Position numbers and translations under genes: made by a program. Source: Hymenopellis radicata (taxonomy: Eukaryota > Basidiomycota > Agaricomycetes > Agaricales > Physalacriaceae). Taken from it: DNA of 64,000 nucleotides. Location: the NCBI GenBank assembly GCA_015501595.1, contig JADNRX010000002.1, positions 310,001 to 374,000 of the forward strand. The letters are read 5' to 3'. The notes under the pieces are model-generated. The model was not told where the DNA came from. It did not search any database and saw nothing but the letters and a program-made list of their open reading frames with translations. The stretch's first letter is position 1. Each line of letters opens with the position of its first letter. This document shows, one piece after another, positions 1 to 11,901 of the stretch.

Positions 1-749
1 GTTGGAATCATCGCCTTCTTTGAGTTCTTCGTGAGTCATCATGCAGTATTATTTTTCCGGTACTCATAGTTGCGCAGTGGTTCCTCGAGCTATGGGACGC
101 CTCTCACGCGGTGTTGGGTATTATTTCTATCGTTGCTGTTCAGCGCGCCATCCAGAAGATTTTGATCGCGGTGTTCTTGACCCGAGAATTCAAACACGAC
201 GAGACCAACAGGGCCTGGTGGACTGGTAAATGGTATGGCCGAGGCCTGGGCACGTCTGCGATGTCCCAACCTGCGCGTGAATTCATTGTCAAAATTGTCG
301 AGATGTCGTTGTGGAGTTCGGACTTCCTGCTCGCGCATCTGTTACTCATGATTCTGACGCCACCACTTCTGATCCCCTTCATCAACTCGCTGCACTCGAC
401 GATGTTGTGTACGTTGTCCGCCGTTCTCTTTCATCCCATTACTGATATGGCTCTAGTTTGGCTTCGACCCTCAAAACAAATTCGACCTCCGCTCTTTTCC
501 ACCAAACAGAAGAGACAACGTAGATGGATTGTATGGTTCACTTCTCCCCGTTTTTGTTACAAGTATAACCCGTTCTCCAGGTCATCAAGTACTCGATTAC
601 CTACCTCATCGTGATCAGTTTCCTGGCAGCTCTTATCGTTCTGCGTACGTGATGTTTTGTCCTCTTGGGCTTAGTACTGACTTTTCATTACAGCTGCGTT
701 GTTCCGCGATGTGATAACCTTCGACTGTACTCTTTGCAAGAGTATTTAA
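1..749 (+). CDS. FKS1: 1,3-beta-D-glucan synthase catalytic subunit, 3' end
   Basis: This is the C-terminal part of the plasma-membrane enzyme that makes cell-wall beta-1,3-glucan from UDP-glucose (GT48 family). The 5' end lies outside the window. Exons read as <1-30, 78-408, 457-530, 581-644 and 694-749, all joined in frame with GT-AG introns of 47-50 nt. Diagnostic family stretches are TREFKHDETNRAWWTGKWY, the SQPAREF motif and WLRPSKQIRPP, followed by a KQKRQRRW basic patch and a final hydrophobic helix. In FKS proteins this region holds the last transmembrane helices behind the catalytic loop. The protein ends a few residues after the last helix, as usual for the family. Identity is very secure; the first exon edge in the window is a hand call. 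Confidence 0.95.
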
Positions 750-1001
750 TGATCTAACACATTTCACTGACTCGCCTTACCGATGCTTAGTGTACATAGT
801 TACCCGCATACCACCCATCTTTTATCTCATTTGTACAACTTCATCGTACCACTATACAGGGATAATTTACGGACGGATTCATCTGCCCATATTATAAGTA
901 TTTTGCATATAGACTTGACGCTGGCGCCGGAACTTGAGAGCTTGAGCCGTTTAAGAATCTAGCAAGTCACAACGAGTCGCGTCACGGCCCTTTCCTTTTC
1001 T

Positions 1002-4000
1002 ATGAAGTTCTACATTGACAACCTTCCAGTTGAGACTAGTCTGCTCTGTTAGTCGTCGCATATACTCACTGAAGCAAAGATAATATTTCCTTATGACAGA
1101 ATATACCCTGGTGCGTTGCCGTGAGCCCGAAAACGATGGAGGAAATGCCAATATTTCGCAGAACAATATGCGTACATGTGCGATCTCAAGAAAACGCTCG
1201 ACGCGATGGTACAGCTTCTGCCACACCTCCAATCAATTCCAACTCTAATATGTTAGGGCCACTGTGTGTTGGAAATGCCTTCGGGAACGGGCAAGACGGT
1301 GTCCTTGCTGTCCTTGATCGTGTCTTACCAACAGGTGTGTTCGTCGTGTATCGCCTTCGAATGACTAGCTCATACTTCACAGTTCTACCCGACGCGACGG
1401 AAACTCGTATATTGCTCGCGAACTGTTCCCGAAATCGAAAAAGCACTGGTCGAGCTCAAAAGACTGATCGCCTATCGAATTGAATGCGCCGAAACGGAGC
1501 TGGAAAGGCAGAAGGAGCGCAACTTTACTGGGATTGGGTTGACTAGTCGAAAGAATCTGTGTATTCATCCTGAGGTGCGTGTATTGTGCAATCAACACTG
1601 TCGCGCAACGCTGAAAGTATGCAGGTGTCCAAAGAAAAGAAAGGCAAAGTCGTCGATGCGCGCTGTCGTGACCTCACAAATTCCTCTGTCTGCAGAAAGG
1701 ACGAGAGGAACCGGGATCTGTTGACCTGTGTGAATGGCATGAGGTGTGACCACTGCATCAATACACGAACGTCTATTTGAACCACATTATCTAGAACCTA
1801 GGTCAACTCGAGCCCGGGAATTTGATCCCTCCTGGAATCCACACATTAGAGGACGTACTACAATATGGACGAGAACACAAAACCTGTCCTTATTTCACCG
1901 TTCGAAGAATGGTAATTGCATTTCACCGCGTTTCTGCGCGTCCACTTAACACTTGTTCGTAGCTTCCATTCGTCGACATCGTCATATACTCGTTCCACTA
2001 TCTTCTCGACCCAAAAGTTGCAGAGCAAGTATCCAAGGAAATGTCAAAAGACGCCATTGTCGTTTTTGACGAGGCCCACAACATCGGTAGGCCTCACTAT
2101 TGTCAATGGGATCTCAGACTGACGTTTCCTAGACAACGTTTGTATCGAATCGTTGAGCATTGATTTGACAAGACCGATGCTCGACTCGGCCACACGAAGC
2201 ATAACAAAACTTGGAGACAAGATTGAAGAGTTCGTACACTTCTTTCTGTCACATTCTGGAAGCTGACCTTTTGCAGGATCAAAATAACTGATGCAGCAAA
2301 GCTGCAAGACGAGTATGCGAAGCTTGTTGAAGGCCTTCAGGAGGATGCGCCTCCGGATGACGATAATGACGGCTTTATGACTAGTCCTGGTGCGTCCCTT
2401 TGAAAATCCTACTCGATTTACACTGATTCTTCTCAGTTCTGCCCGAGGACTTGCTTCACGAAGCGATACCTGGCAATATAAGGAAAGCCGAACACTTCAT
2501 CGCGTTTCTCAAGCGCTTCGTGGAATATCTTAAGGTACTTTCAGGTCTCCATTATACCTATTTCAACGGAGCTTAAGTGACGCGTGTAGACCAGAATGCG
2601 GGTTCTACACGTTGTTGCAGAGACACCACTCTCGTTTCTGCAGCATCTCAAGGATATCACTTATATCGAACGACGGCCACTGAGGTAACCATGCTCTTCT
2701 GTTCTACGCGCGCGCCAGCTAAATCGATGCCAGGTTCTGCGCGGAAAGACTACAATCTCTGATCAGAACATTGGAACTCAGTCACTTGGATGAACACTCA
2801 TCATTACAGAAAGTGGCCTCTTTTGCGACACTTGTTTCCACGTACGAGAAAGGTCTATATCATCTTGCCTCACTTTGAAATATGCCTAACCTCGACGTGT
2901 CGTACAGGTTTCTCCTCATCTTGGAACCATTCGAAACAGACAATGCTACAGTCCCTAATCCTATCTTTCACTTCACGTATGTATGTCGCCTGCAACTACT
3001 TACCGAGTCTCATATTGCTTGTAGCTGTCTCGATCCGTCACTTGCCATCAAACCCGTCTTTGAACACTTTAGCAGTGTTGTTATTACATCTGGAACTATC
3101 TCGCCGTTGGACATGTATCCAAAGATGTTACAGTTCTCCCCCGTTGTTCAGGAAACGTATCCTATGACGCTCACGCGAAATGCGTTCTTACCTATGGCTC
3201 GTCCTTTTTACTTCGTTCACAGTCTTTGCTCACAGCAGATGCGTAGGTCATAACACGAGGGAGTGATCAGGTAGCCGTCAGCTCTCGATTCGAGGTTAGG
3301 AACGATCCTGCCGTTGTCCGCAACTTTGGGAGTATTCTGGTGGAATACAGCAAGATTGTACCGGATGGGATCGTCGCTTTCTTCCCGAGTTATCTGTACA
3401 TGGAGTCGATTGTGGCTGCATGGAACGACATGGTACGGGAGGTCGCCGGCCTTCGACTATCTTCTGATTTCCTGTAGGGTATCCTCAACGAAGTCTGGAA
3501 GAACAAACTGATATTTGTGGAAACGCCTGACGCAAACGAGACGAGCATTGCCTTGGAGAACTATCGTCGCGTATGTTCCGCTTCCTAACACATAATGCAC
3601 AACGCTCAGCTCCCTCAGGCGTGTGATAACGGTCGAGGTGCCGTACTGCTCTCTGTCGCCAGAGGTAAAGTTTCGGAGGGGATCGATTTTGATCATAACT
3701 ACGGGCGTGCTGTCATTATGTTTGGGTATGTCTTCTCCATCGAAGATGCCTTCACACCCGCTGAAATAATACAGTGTCCCGTACCAGTACACCGAAAGCA
3801 GAATACTTCGGGCGCGCCTAGAATACCTTCGGGATGCATATCGGATACGTGAATCAGAGTTTCTAGGCTTTGACGCCATGCGTAACGCTGCTCAATGTGT
3901 TGGACGTGTATTGCGGGGGAAGACTGATTGGGGGTTAATGATCTTTGCCGACAAGGTTGATCGTTCTGAAGTCTATGTGATCAGAGGCTGACTGCTTGAT

Positions 4001-4327
4001 TAGCGATTCGCCCGTAGCGACAAACGATCCAAGCTCCCGCGATGGATAAATCAGTACATCACCGACACGGTAGCAAATTTGTCGACGGATATGGCACTAA
4101 CATTATCAAAACTGTTTATGCGAACGATATCACAAAACCCGGATGAGAATCAGACGGGAATATCGCTGTGGACGTTGGAAGACGTCGAGAGGGCTCAGGC
4201 CAAGCAAAAGGCCGAAATGGCTGAAGCACAACAGGCTGCGAAAGAGGCGGCCATGGATGAGGACGACGAGTTTGGAGATGGAGGTATTACGGACCAGATG
4301 ATAATAGACTATGATGGCGATATATAA
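1002..4327 (+). CDS. RAD3: TFIIH/NER DNA helicase XPD (Rad3)
   Basis: This is the 5'-3' DNA helicase of TFIIH, needed for nucleotide excision repair and Pol II initiation. The start MKFYIDNLP matches the conserved XPD N-terminus, and many short introns separate the blocks. Walker A is MPSGTGKT, followed by the conserved TSRKNLC stretch. Fe-S cluster cysteines are visible in DARCRDLTN and in [10 protein letters not shown]. The DEAH box reads VFDEAHNI, and the exons before the C-terminal helicase domain read [16 protein letters not shown]. Helicase 2 shows [17 protein letters not shown] and [18 protein letters not shown]. The C-terminus is acidic, as in fungal XPD. Expected length is close to the usual 780-800 residues. 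It lies between FKS1 and RPB12 on the same strand. Internal splice sites are inferred; identity is certain. Confidence 0.95.
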
Positions 4328-4463
4328 TGTATAGCTTTTATGTGTATACTCTAGTTAATTGTTCCACGAAAGTCGTGGTTTGTTTGTCACCCAAGTCGGC
4401 GTTGAGTCATCCAAATCGGGATCCGAAAGAGTCGCCTTCCAAATTAGGACTCTGCTTTTGACC

Positions 4464-4773
4464 ATGGACCAGTCCAACCAGAACGCTAATGCGCCCAATC
4501 AAAACAACCAGTTTGGCATGTATGGACAGAAGCCGGATATGGAGTATCTCTGTGCTGGTGCGCTCTTCCCGAATCGGTCCCTGCATCGGCTTACATTAAT
4601 CACAGACTGTGGCGCCAAAAACGAAATAAAAACGCGCGAGCCTATTCGTTGCAGAGAATGTGGGCATCGTATCATGTACAAGAAGAGGACGAAGCGAAGT
4701 GCGTATCATGTCCTTTCAACCTTCGACTGGCAATCTAACGACTTTCGCAGTGGTTCAATTCGAGGCTCGATGA
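4464..4773 (+). CDS. RPC10: RNA polymerase I/II/III shared subunit RPB12 (ABC10-alpha)
   Basis: This is a small zinc-binding subunit shared by all three nuclear RNA polymerases. Three exons (4464-4557, 4606-4698, 4751-4773) give a protein of about 70 residues, the normal size. The zinc ribbon is complete: YLCADCGAK supplies the first CxxC and [18 protein letters not shown] the second. It ends with the family's invariant tail VQFEAR just before the TGA. The short Gln/Asn-rich N-terminus ([16 protein letters not shown]) is the variable part. The gene is 137 bp downstream of XPD on the same strand and convergent with the hydrolase that follows. Both introns are GT-AG of about 50 nt. Confidence 0.95.
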
Positions 4774-4919
4774 CATCCCCAGGATCCTTCTTTACGACTC
4801 AACATTTTCCCCACAAAAACGTGCTCTGCTTTCACGAGGGATGCCAGATGACAGCGCCACACGAAGCTACTCGAGGCATGTAGCCTTCATAGGTGTCCTC
4901 GACTGCGGAACATTGTACA

Positions 4920-6131
4920 CTAGACTTGTAATACAGGCACATGTTTGCGCAGAAACTCAAGCTGGGAGTTCAAAGACAACTGGAAAACCTTTCCATCCGG
5001 ATAGACATCCATATGACCACCTGTAAAAACATTGGAAGACTGATCAGAAAGCGCAACTTTTAACCTACCTTCAGTTGTCACCAGTTCGCATAACGGTGCT
5101 TTCGCAGCAACATCCATTGCACCCTGAGGAAGACAGACCTTGTCATCTTCAGGCATCACCAACAAGACTGGACATTTGATCTCAGCGGCGATGTGAACTG
5201 GTTTGTAGCCTCTGAGCTGGAAAACGGAAGAGCCTGTCAACTAGTTGCTGGACGTCAACATTTTCCGTTTAGCAAGAGGGAGACGGTGCTACCTTGTTTT
5301 CCCAATCACTTTCAAAGGATATGAAGAATGCGTTCAATGACTGCAGGACGGACACTTACCTTGAATCGATACAGAGTGCTTGCATGCCTTTTACAGTCTC
5401 ATGCCCCACAAGGACGCCACAGAGCCTGGTTCTGAGGCCGCCTGTATATAGAACGGCGCAAGGCCTATGCCCTGTCTCAGCGCATCCCAGATGCCAGAGA
5501 GGCCAAGCTTGAGGAAGGTGCCTAAGGGCGGACGTGGCGCGGCACCGGTATATGAACATTGAGTGACAACAGCTATTGGGTTCAAGCTTCGAGCCAACGT
5601 CAATGCATGTCCACCTACATAGTCGTGAGTACTTGACGCCAAAGTGGTGCTGATCATTACCCGCATAGCTCGTCCCCCAGAGCACTACTCTCTGAGAGTC
5701 AAACGCCTCTTGTGTACGAGCAAAGTCCACCACAGTTCGGTAGTCTCCGTGTTGCTCGCTAATGTTCAATGCACAACGAGGGCTTCCATCTAGAAGGGCC
5801 AGTTTACACAAGTGAGTGTAGATTCCGACGAAAGGGACGTGCCAGAGTCGCCCCAGCGTCTGTAATCAAACACTAGACAGGCATAGCCGTGTTCCGCGAA
5901 ACGTTCTGCGTATGCATCAAGCCTCATCTTCTTCGTTGCGGTGAGGCCATGCGCCCTGTATGTGGCGCACGGACATAAGGCAAGAACAAACGTCAGGAAA
6001 CGGGTGACCCACATAACGATGACTGGAAACGGCTGGGACCCAGCCACAGGAAGATACTGCCAGACGTCCAGGTTCCAGCCCGGCGTCGCAGAGGAAATCT
6101 TCAAGGTTATCTTGTCGAATGCCTTCGCCAT
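4920..6131 (-). CDS. alpha/beta hydrolase (fungal af380/X-Pro peptidase-like family)
   Basis: This is a serine hydrolase of the alpha/beta fold; the substrate is not known. The N-terminal part carries GHGLTATKKMRLDAYAERF split by an intron, then LVFDYRRWGDSGG, typical of the fungal family that includes polyketide transferases and cutinase-like hydrolases. The nucleophile elbow is WGTSYAGGH (Ser in GxSxG) across an exon junction. A later exon has CPVLLVMPEDDKVC with the likely catalytic Asp and FTGGHMDVY with the catalytic His. No signal peptide or membrane segment is visible, so it is probably cytosolic. The start is the first ATG of the continuous frame (MAKAFDKITLKI). Four or more short introns are needed. 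It converges on RPB12 with about 150 bp between stops. Confidence 0.8.
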
Positions 6132-6423
6132 CCTACGTATACATCATGGTGGTAACAGAGAAAGCTGATCACACCACACAGCAGATGATAATCCAAAAAT
6201 ACAGACATAGCCAGCCCATGCATTTTTCCTGGCGTAATCGTAATCCTAGTAACTATTCTACACACTACCTACTTGCAAGTAAGAGTTCGTCGTAACGTTA
6301 GTCGTATAGCGGTCGTGGAAGATGTAGGTAAGGAAAACGTTACGGAGAGCACGAGTTCGTAGAGGAAATGATAACAGTAGCAGTAAGATAAAGCAAGAAA
6401 TAAAACAGAAACCTCAGTTCAAA

Positions 6424-7854
6424 CTAATTCCATCCCCCAAACCACCTTGCTGGCATCCGCGTAGGCCGAGTCCGCACAACCCGAGAAGGTTCGTCGTCAA
6501 CGTCGTCATCTTCTTCCTCCGTGACTATTTCGATGGCCGTAGTACGGGGGCTGGATGCAGTGGAATAGGGATCCGAGCCTTCCGGAGCAGCTGGTGCAGC
6601 AAGACGGGTATTGGCAGGCGGGGGAACAGTGACGAATTGAGTTTGAACAACGGTCTTGGTTTCTGTTTCATATTGTATTTCGGAGACGACGAGAGGAGGG
6701 AGTTCTTGATACTGAAAGAAACACAAGAATAAGTCAGTATAGAGTTCTAAAGATGGAAGGTGGTTAAAGAAGCGGTGGTTAAAAGGGGACGATGGCCAAG
6801 CAACTCAGTTCCACGGAACAAAAAAGGCCAAACGGCCCGTGGAATCAAACGCAAGAAACACACTGCACGTGCAGAAAACACGCAAAGTCATTGATCGACC
6901 GATCGTGACGTGGCAGGATCACGTTGGAAAGACGCGACCTGAAGGAGAGTTGCTTGGCCATGTCGGAAGAAAGGACGAGGGGGACAAATAGAGAGAAAAC
7001 ACCGTGAGTCCCCCAAGCCCGGACGAAGGAGGGATAGGAGGGGCAGATAGGATTCATACGGACTATACTGAAGCATAAAAAAAGTCGGCGCCTCCTTCGT
7101 CTCAAAGCTCGGAGCGGCGCGGGAGAGGTGGCGGTACCTTGGGTTTACGCTTCCCCCCGAGGGCTCGTAGAAGTACTCCTCCTCAACGGCAGGGCTGTCG
7201 TTGCCAAGAGCACTGCAGAAAACAGTCAGATATCAAAACGTGAAAAGCGACAAAGGAATAAACGAACATCAACTGTTCCATGATCCAGCTCTCGCGACGA
7301 GAGGCATCATGTTCACGTCGGTTGAGGTTTTCTTCGCGCTTGCTGATGTCCCGCTCCCGCTCCGCAACCTTGAGCTCGCGATCGAGGATCTCATCGATAC
7401 GAGGGCTAGTCCAACCTGGAGGCGTCAACGAGTCTTCCTTGACGATCTCTTTAATGACAGTCTGTGCGGGAGCGAAGACAGTCTCTACGGATGTGCTGGT
7501 GGGGCACACGGGGCAAAGAACCGGGGATGATGAGGGCAGGATGCCACCAGGTGCACCAGCGAGAAGCTCAGCTTCTCTGCGAGCGACCTCTGCCTCTCGC
7601 ATAGTGACGGCGGCCTCACGAGCAACTAGTTGTTGTGCACGTTTAGGATTGAGCGCACTGAAAAGGCCAGGCGCGTTGGAATCAGTTGGGCTGCCCGACT
7701 GACTGGGCAAAGAAAGCATGACTGCAAGGACAGCAAGGATAAGGGAGAGGACAAGGAGGAGAGTCGTAGACGAGATAGTGCGATGATGGTGGTGCGACGA
7801 GCGCTCACTGCGGTGGTGGCGCTCGCCGTGATGAGAGGAACTGGGCTGGGCCAT
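6424..7854 (-). CDS. single-pass membrane protein with charged coiled coil, unknown function
   Basis: I do not recognise a named family. Exons 7268-7854, 7149-7212 and 6424-6711 join in frame to give about 312 residues. The N-terminus is His/Ser-rich, then comes one transmembrane helix at about residues 31-48 (TTLLLVLSLILAVLAVML). Next come two blocks of repeating Arg-Glu heptads (AREAAVTMREAEVARREAEL, then RELKVAERERDISKREENL), a likely coiled coil. A short Cys pair (CPVCP) sits between them. The C-terminal exon is acidic (EEEDDDVDDE) and ends with a Trp-rich tail. The topology suggests an anchored coiled-coil tether, which is an inference. The second intron (6712-7148) is about 437 nt, unusually long for this window, and could hide a small exon. 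It is head-to-head with the Nur1-like gene. Confidence 0.6.
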
Positions 7855-8184
7855 CCTGACGCTGCAAAATACGGAATTAGCATAGGAAAATAAGTGGAAT
7901 AAAATATGCCACCTAACTGATGAGCTGGGCGACAAGGAGGTCGTTTGTTGGCGGAGAATGGATTGAGACGTGGTGGTAAAGGTGACGCTTTGTGGTGGAA
8001 AGAGGCAAGGAAGAGGATAATGCTATTTTAGGGCGTGCCTTGTTTGGACATCAACATGCACGTGATGAGCTGCCTCGTGGCAAGCACATGCTGCCGCTTT
8101 GTCAGCCTGACGGCACCTTGCTCTCTCTTCCGCGCGCCACCAAAACCGCGTTCAGACAGGAGGTGACCACCAACATATCCCCCA
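7855..8184. promoter_or_regulatory. shared 5' region of two divergent genes
   Basis: These 330 bp separate the start codons of the coiled-coil membrane protein (minus strand) and the Nur1-like gene (plus strand). No ORF of note is present. A GCACGTG E-box-like site lies near 8057. It probably serves as a promoter region for both genes; the minus-strand 5' UTR may contain an intron. Confidence 0.4.
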
Positions 8185-9489
8185 ATGGATTTCCGCAGAA
8201 GACTCGCTGCCCAAGCAAATGCTGCTCAGCAGACATCCCCTGCTCAGCCTCCACCTGTCACGCCCCGCAACAGACCGCGTCAATCCATTGCCATCCACCA
8301 TTCACCAGCCTCAACGCCGTCCATCTCATCATCTGTGCCATTCGACTGGAATGCTGCTCGGACACGTCAGCCACCTCCGTTTTCGACACCAAGGAGCAAA
8401 ATACGCCCAAGCACAAGTGGCTTAGCCACGCCCCGTAAAGCGGTTATTCGCAAAAAATCATTCTTTCAAAAGTGCGTCTCTTTCTGTCTTCTTTTAACCA
8501 CGTTTGACGCGAGATTAGAGTATCAGACTTTCCTGCTCGGGTTGCGTTCGAGCTCTCTATATTCCCCAACAATGTGCCCTTACCCGAGCCGAAAACAACA
8601 GCAGCCATCATCGGTGGTTTTTTGCACTTTATGCATCTCTGCGTACGCGTCAGCCAAGTTCGTGCCGTGCCAGACTCTGACATTGGCTGGGAGAACATGC
8701 ATCGTGAAGCAAACGGTCTCTCTTTGTTTGATTGGGCAAGTCGACACTTGATTCACTTGCGTTTTATTTCTCATTTCCATTCAGACTCTACCAGTTACCA
8801 TATGTCTCATTCTGGCGTCCGTCGCCAACGCCATTCTACTGTTCACGCGTACCAGAATCTACGATTTCCACCGGCAAACAGAACCAGTGTCTTCTCCCAA
8901 CGCAAAGTTTGTGTCTGCCGATCTAGACTTTGAGCCCCTCGTAGTGCCGACTCTCTTTGAGCGCGTCAGTGGCGGACTGTGGACTGCTTGTGTCGCCATC
9001 ATCCGCTTTCTCTTTGGGTGGGATTTTTCCTCTTCAAAGGGGGCATCGTCGCGTAAAGCATCCAGAGTGCAGCAGTTGGAGGCGTGGCATCCAGCGGACC
9101 GTGACGTTAGACTCTTCTGTATTTATTCTCCTGCTCATTGCCTCATGTGGATGGCTACGGGCTCATCCAACTGGATAATCATGTTGCTAATCATGGGCTT
9201 CGTTGGATTACAGGTTCGGTCCTATCATTTTCCTTCATGTCCTGTCCTAATATACGCATCAGCTGCATGCCCTCGTCGTGTCGTGTTATAACCTCTTGGT
9301 TAAGGACAAAGAAATTATTGCCGCTGGAGTCATGCAGGAATACAACGAAGGGGTAAGCGCTCCATTTCTATCCTTGTTACTAAGGCTGATCTCAACATGT
9401 AGTTTGTGTACCCTCGCATCAATCCTATTCGTAAAGATGCTGCCACGATGACCCACCAGAGTGAGATGGTCAACTTATGGGAGGACTAG
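8185..9489 (+). CDS. Nur1/Mug154-family (DUF2418) nuclear rim protein
   Basis: The product is an inner-nuclear-membrane type protein of the DUF2418 family, which in yeasts includes Nur1 (rDNA silencing at the nuclear periphery) and Mug154. The N-terminal exon is Pro/Gln-rich and basic. Middle exons give two hydrophobic helices (VTICLILASVANAILLF and the later NWIIMLLIMGFVGLQ). Between them is VQQLEAWHPADRDVRLFCIY, the family pattern of a Trp-Pro turn followed by a membrane-proximal segment. The C-terminal exons read LVVSYNLLVKDKEIIAAGV, then EYNEGFVYPRINPIRKDA, matching the conserved tail (YNLL..DKE, Y.E.FV.PR). It ends at NLWED. At least four introns are required. Exact function in this species is inferred from family only. 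Confidence 0.7.
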
Positions 9490-10421
9490 CTCCTAGGACT
9501 CCCAATTATATTTAGAGGCAAGTAACGAACGGTTCACGTTTTGATATTCATCGCATCATGTACACTACCAAGACATTCTATATCATATATTCTCTTGCTT
9601 GCCATCTTCTCTCCTGCGCATGCCGTGACAAGCGGATCGGGATGGTAGCTGACATATTTCTTCGGAAAATCGGTACCATGAAATCCCCTGTCGCGGCAAA
9701 AACTGTAAGAGCGAGCGGCGAGAGAGCGAACAGAGAAAACAAACAAACAATGCCTCTGTCCGGGAAGGGGAAGCAGCTAAATACGGAAGTAACCTTAACC
9801 CTAAAATATCTAAATCCGTGTATTCACCATCGATGAGTGTGTGAGGGTATCGTGTCTGCGTGGTCGGCTTATGACATCGACATCGTTTCAACATTTCATT
9901 GAGGGACGTTCATTCTGAATGCCACTCAAGAGTCCGACTCCCTTCAAAATATCCAGTGTGACTTAAAGGGGCAAGTAGCGGATAATAACGTGGGGGTCCG
10001 TCCGTTCGTTCGTTCGTTCGGCAATTCGCCGATGGTACGTAGTCCCAATTGAAAGTCCGCCAAGCGCCTATTCCCCGACGTCGAAGCTTTCGACAGTCAC
10101 GGCTGCAAAGGATGACATTTGCGGAGACAAGATTGAGGGTTAAATGACGGGATAGTGCAAGATCAAGGTGAGGTTGGGATTTATTTCAAACAGGAGGTGT
10201 ACGATCACTGCTTAAACGGCTCGCAAGCTGAGCGATCTTGGAGCGATCGGCTTATCAACACTACAGTGAGGGCGATTGAACGTCTGGATGTGTATGCTTA
10301 AGGAAATCATAGCTGCGTGTATCCTGACGATCACCAAGCGCAAGTGATGTTACTCAAGCAGCAACCCTTACTCAGCTGATAGCAGAAACTGGACCGATTA
10401 TCCTGGGAGGACTAGAGTCCG
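9490..10421. other. intergenic region, no gene supported
   Basis: This stretch of about 930 bp lies between the Nur1-like gene and the first OYE. ORFs on both strands are short and show no conserved motif. It holds one small tetranucleotide microsatellite and the upstream promoter of OYE copy 1. Confidence 0.5.
9996..10020. repeat. GTCC/GTTC tetranucleotide microsatellite
   Basis: Two GTCC units run into four GTTC units directly in the sequence. It is a short simple repeat in intergenic DNA with no apparent role. Confidence 0.85.
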
Positions 10422-10429
10422 TATAAAAG
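10422..10429 (+). promoter_or_regulatory. TATA box of OYE copy 1
   Basis: TATAAAAG lies 59 nt before the ATG of the first Old Yellow Enzyme gene, a good spacing for a short-leader fungal promoter. The tandem copy has a matching element, which suggests regulated rather than housekeeping promoters. Confidence 0.65.
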
Positions 10430-10487
10430 AACCGTTCAGAACAATGCAGCCCCATCACACAGTCCACCTACCTCTCTATTCATAGCC

Positions 10488-11901
10488 ATGTCCAACGTCG
10501 CTGCTCTTTTCCAACCTCTCAAACTGGGGCCGCTCACGCTCAAGAACCGTATTTTCATGTCGGCCTTGACGCGTAGTCGGTCTGTCCCGACGAACGTTCC
10601 GAACGCGATTAACGTGGAATACTACAAACAACGCGCCCAGGGCGGCGCGGGTTTGATTGTCTCTGAGGGTATCTTGGTCACCCAACAGGGAACAGAATGG
10701 CAGAACGCGCCTGGGATCTGGAACAAGGAGCAGGTCGATGCCTGGAAAAAGGTCACTGACGCGGTTCACGACGCGGGCAGCGTTATCTTCGCTCAGCTCT
10801 GGCATTGTAAGTCCATTCGTGCCCGATATGTTATCATAACTGATCAATAATCCACAGTGGGACGCGTCAGTCACCCTAATGCGCCAGAGCAAATTGCTGC
10901 TGGAGTTCCCGTTTACGCGCCATCCGTGCTTTCCGCACGCGGAGGCAAGTTTAGGTTCCTTGAGGGAGCGCCTGGTTATGTCACTGTGTGTATCTCTCTC
11001 TGATCGATATTCGACGTGATCTGACATCTGTATCTAGCCCACCGCGATCGATGACCCATGGAAATTGGTGGCGCTCTTCAAGCAGGCTGCCATCAACGCG
11101 AAGGAAGCTGGGTTTGATGGTGTCGAGAGTCAGACAGTTTCCTCACCTTATCAATACCTCCGTACTAATGGCTTGACACAGTCCATGGCGCGAACGGATA
11201 TCTCGTTCAGCAGTTCCTCGATAGCACCTCCAACCAGCGTACCGACCAATGGGGTGGTAGCGTGGAGAACCGTTCTCGTTTCGGCCTGGAGGTGCTCAAA
11301 GCCGCTATCGATGTCTGGGGCGCGGACAGGGTGGCCATCAAGCTGAACCCGGCCGGAGGGTACAACGACATGGGGTAAGTTCATCACGCGCCTTTGACGT
11401 GCATTCACTCATTATCGCGCTCAATAGCATGCCCCTAGAGGAAACCATCGAGACGTACAAGTACTTCATCGAGGAGGCCGACAAGCTCGGTATCGCGTAT
11501 TTCACCTTGGTCAGATACGCAGACATCCTCAACCCAGAATATGACGGCGAGTTTCCCAAGCTGGTTGTCTCCCTCATCGTATCCTGACGCTCCGTTCAGG
11601 GAAGAGAAGGGCGACTATCCATGATATCATTGCCACATACGGTCCTTTCATCAAGAAGGCCTTGGTCCTCTCCAACGCTGGCTTCACCCCCGTCGAGGCG
11701 GCAGAGCACATCGAGAGCGGCAAGGTCGCCGGTGTCTTCTTCGGTTTCCTGTGGGTTACGCACCCCGATCTCACTCTGAGGGTTAAGCACGGCAAGGCGC
11801 TAGACAACGCTCCCGATTTCCCCCATCTGTATGGAATTGGAGGCGATGTGGAAAGCCAGAGGAAGGGGTACACGGACTATCCCGCCGCTTCTTACAATTG
11901 A
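10488..11901 (+). CDS. Old Yellow Enzyme-type NADH:flavin oxidoreductase, copy 1
   Basis: This is an FMN enzyme of the OYE/12-oxophytodienoate reductase family, which reduces activated C=C bonds with NAD(P)H. It starts MSNVAALFQPLKLGPLTLKNR. The flavin-proximal Thr is in ALTRSRS, the QLWH motif follows, and the substrate-binding His/Asn pair with the catalytic-region Tyr is in IHGANGYL (after splicing). [19 protein letters not shown] is the standard OYE signature. Two canonical FMN-contact arginines differ: the usual IR is IK in VAIKLNPAGGYND, and the usual FGR is GF in VFFGFLWVTHPDL. The tail KGYTDYP is typical. One intron (11547-11599) starts with GC rather than GT. About 370 residues. It is followed in tandem by a close paralogue. 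Confidence 0.9.

Noticed and set aside
9583..9894. 103-codon minus-strand ORF near 9.7 kb
   Set aside because: No conserved motif, biased Arg/Cys/Ser composition and no splice partners; probably chance.
10476..11027. 183-codon minus-strand ORF
   Set aside because: Antisense of OYE copy 1, crossing its first introns; composition is not protein-like.
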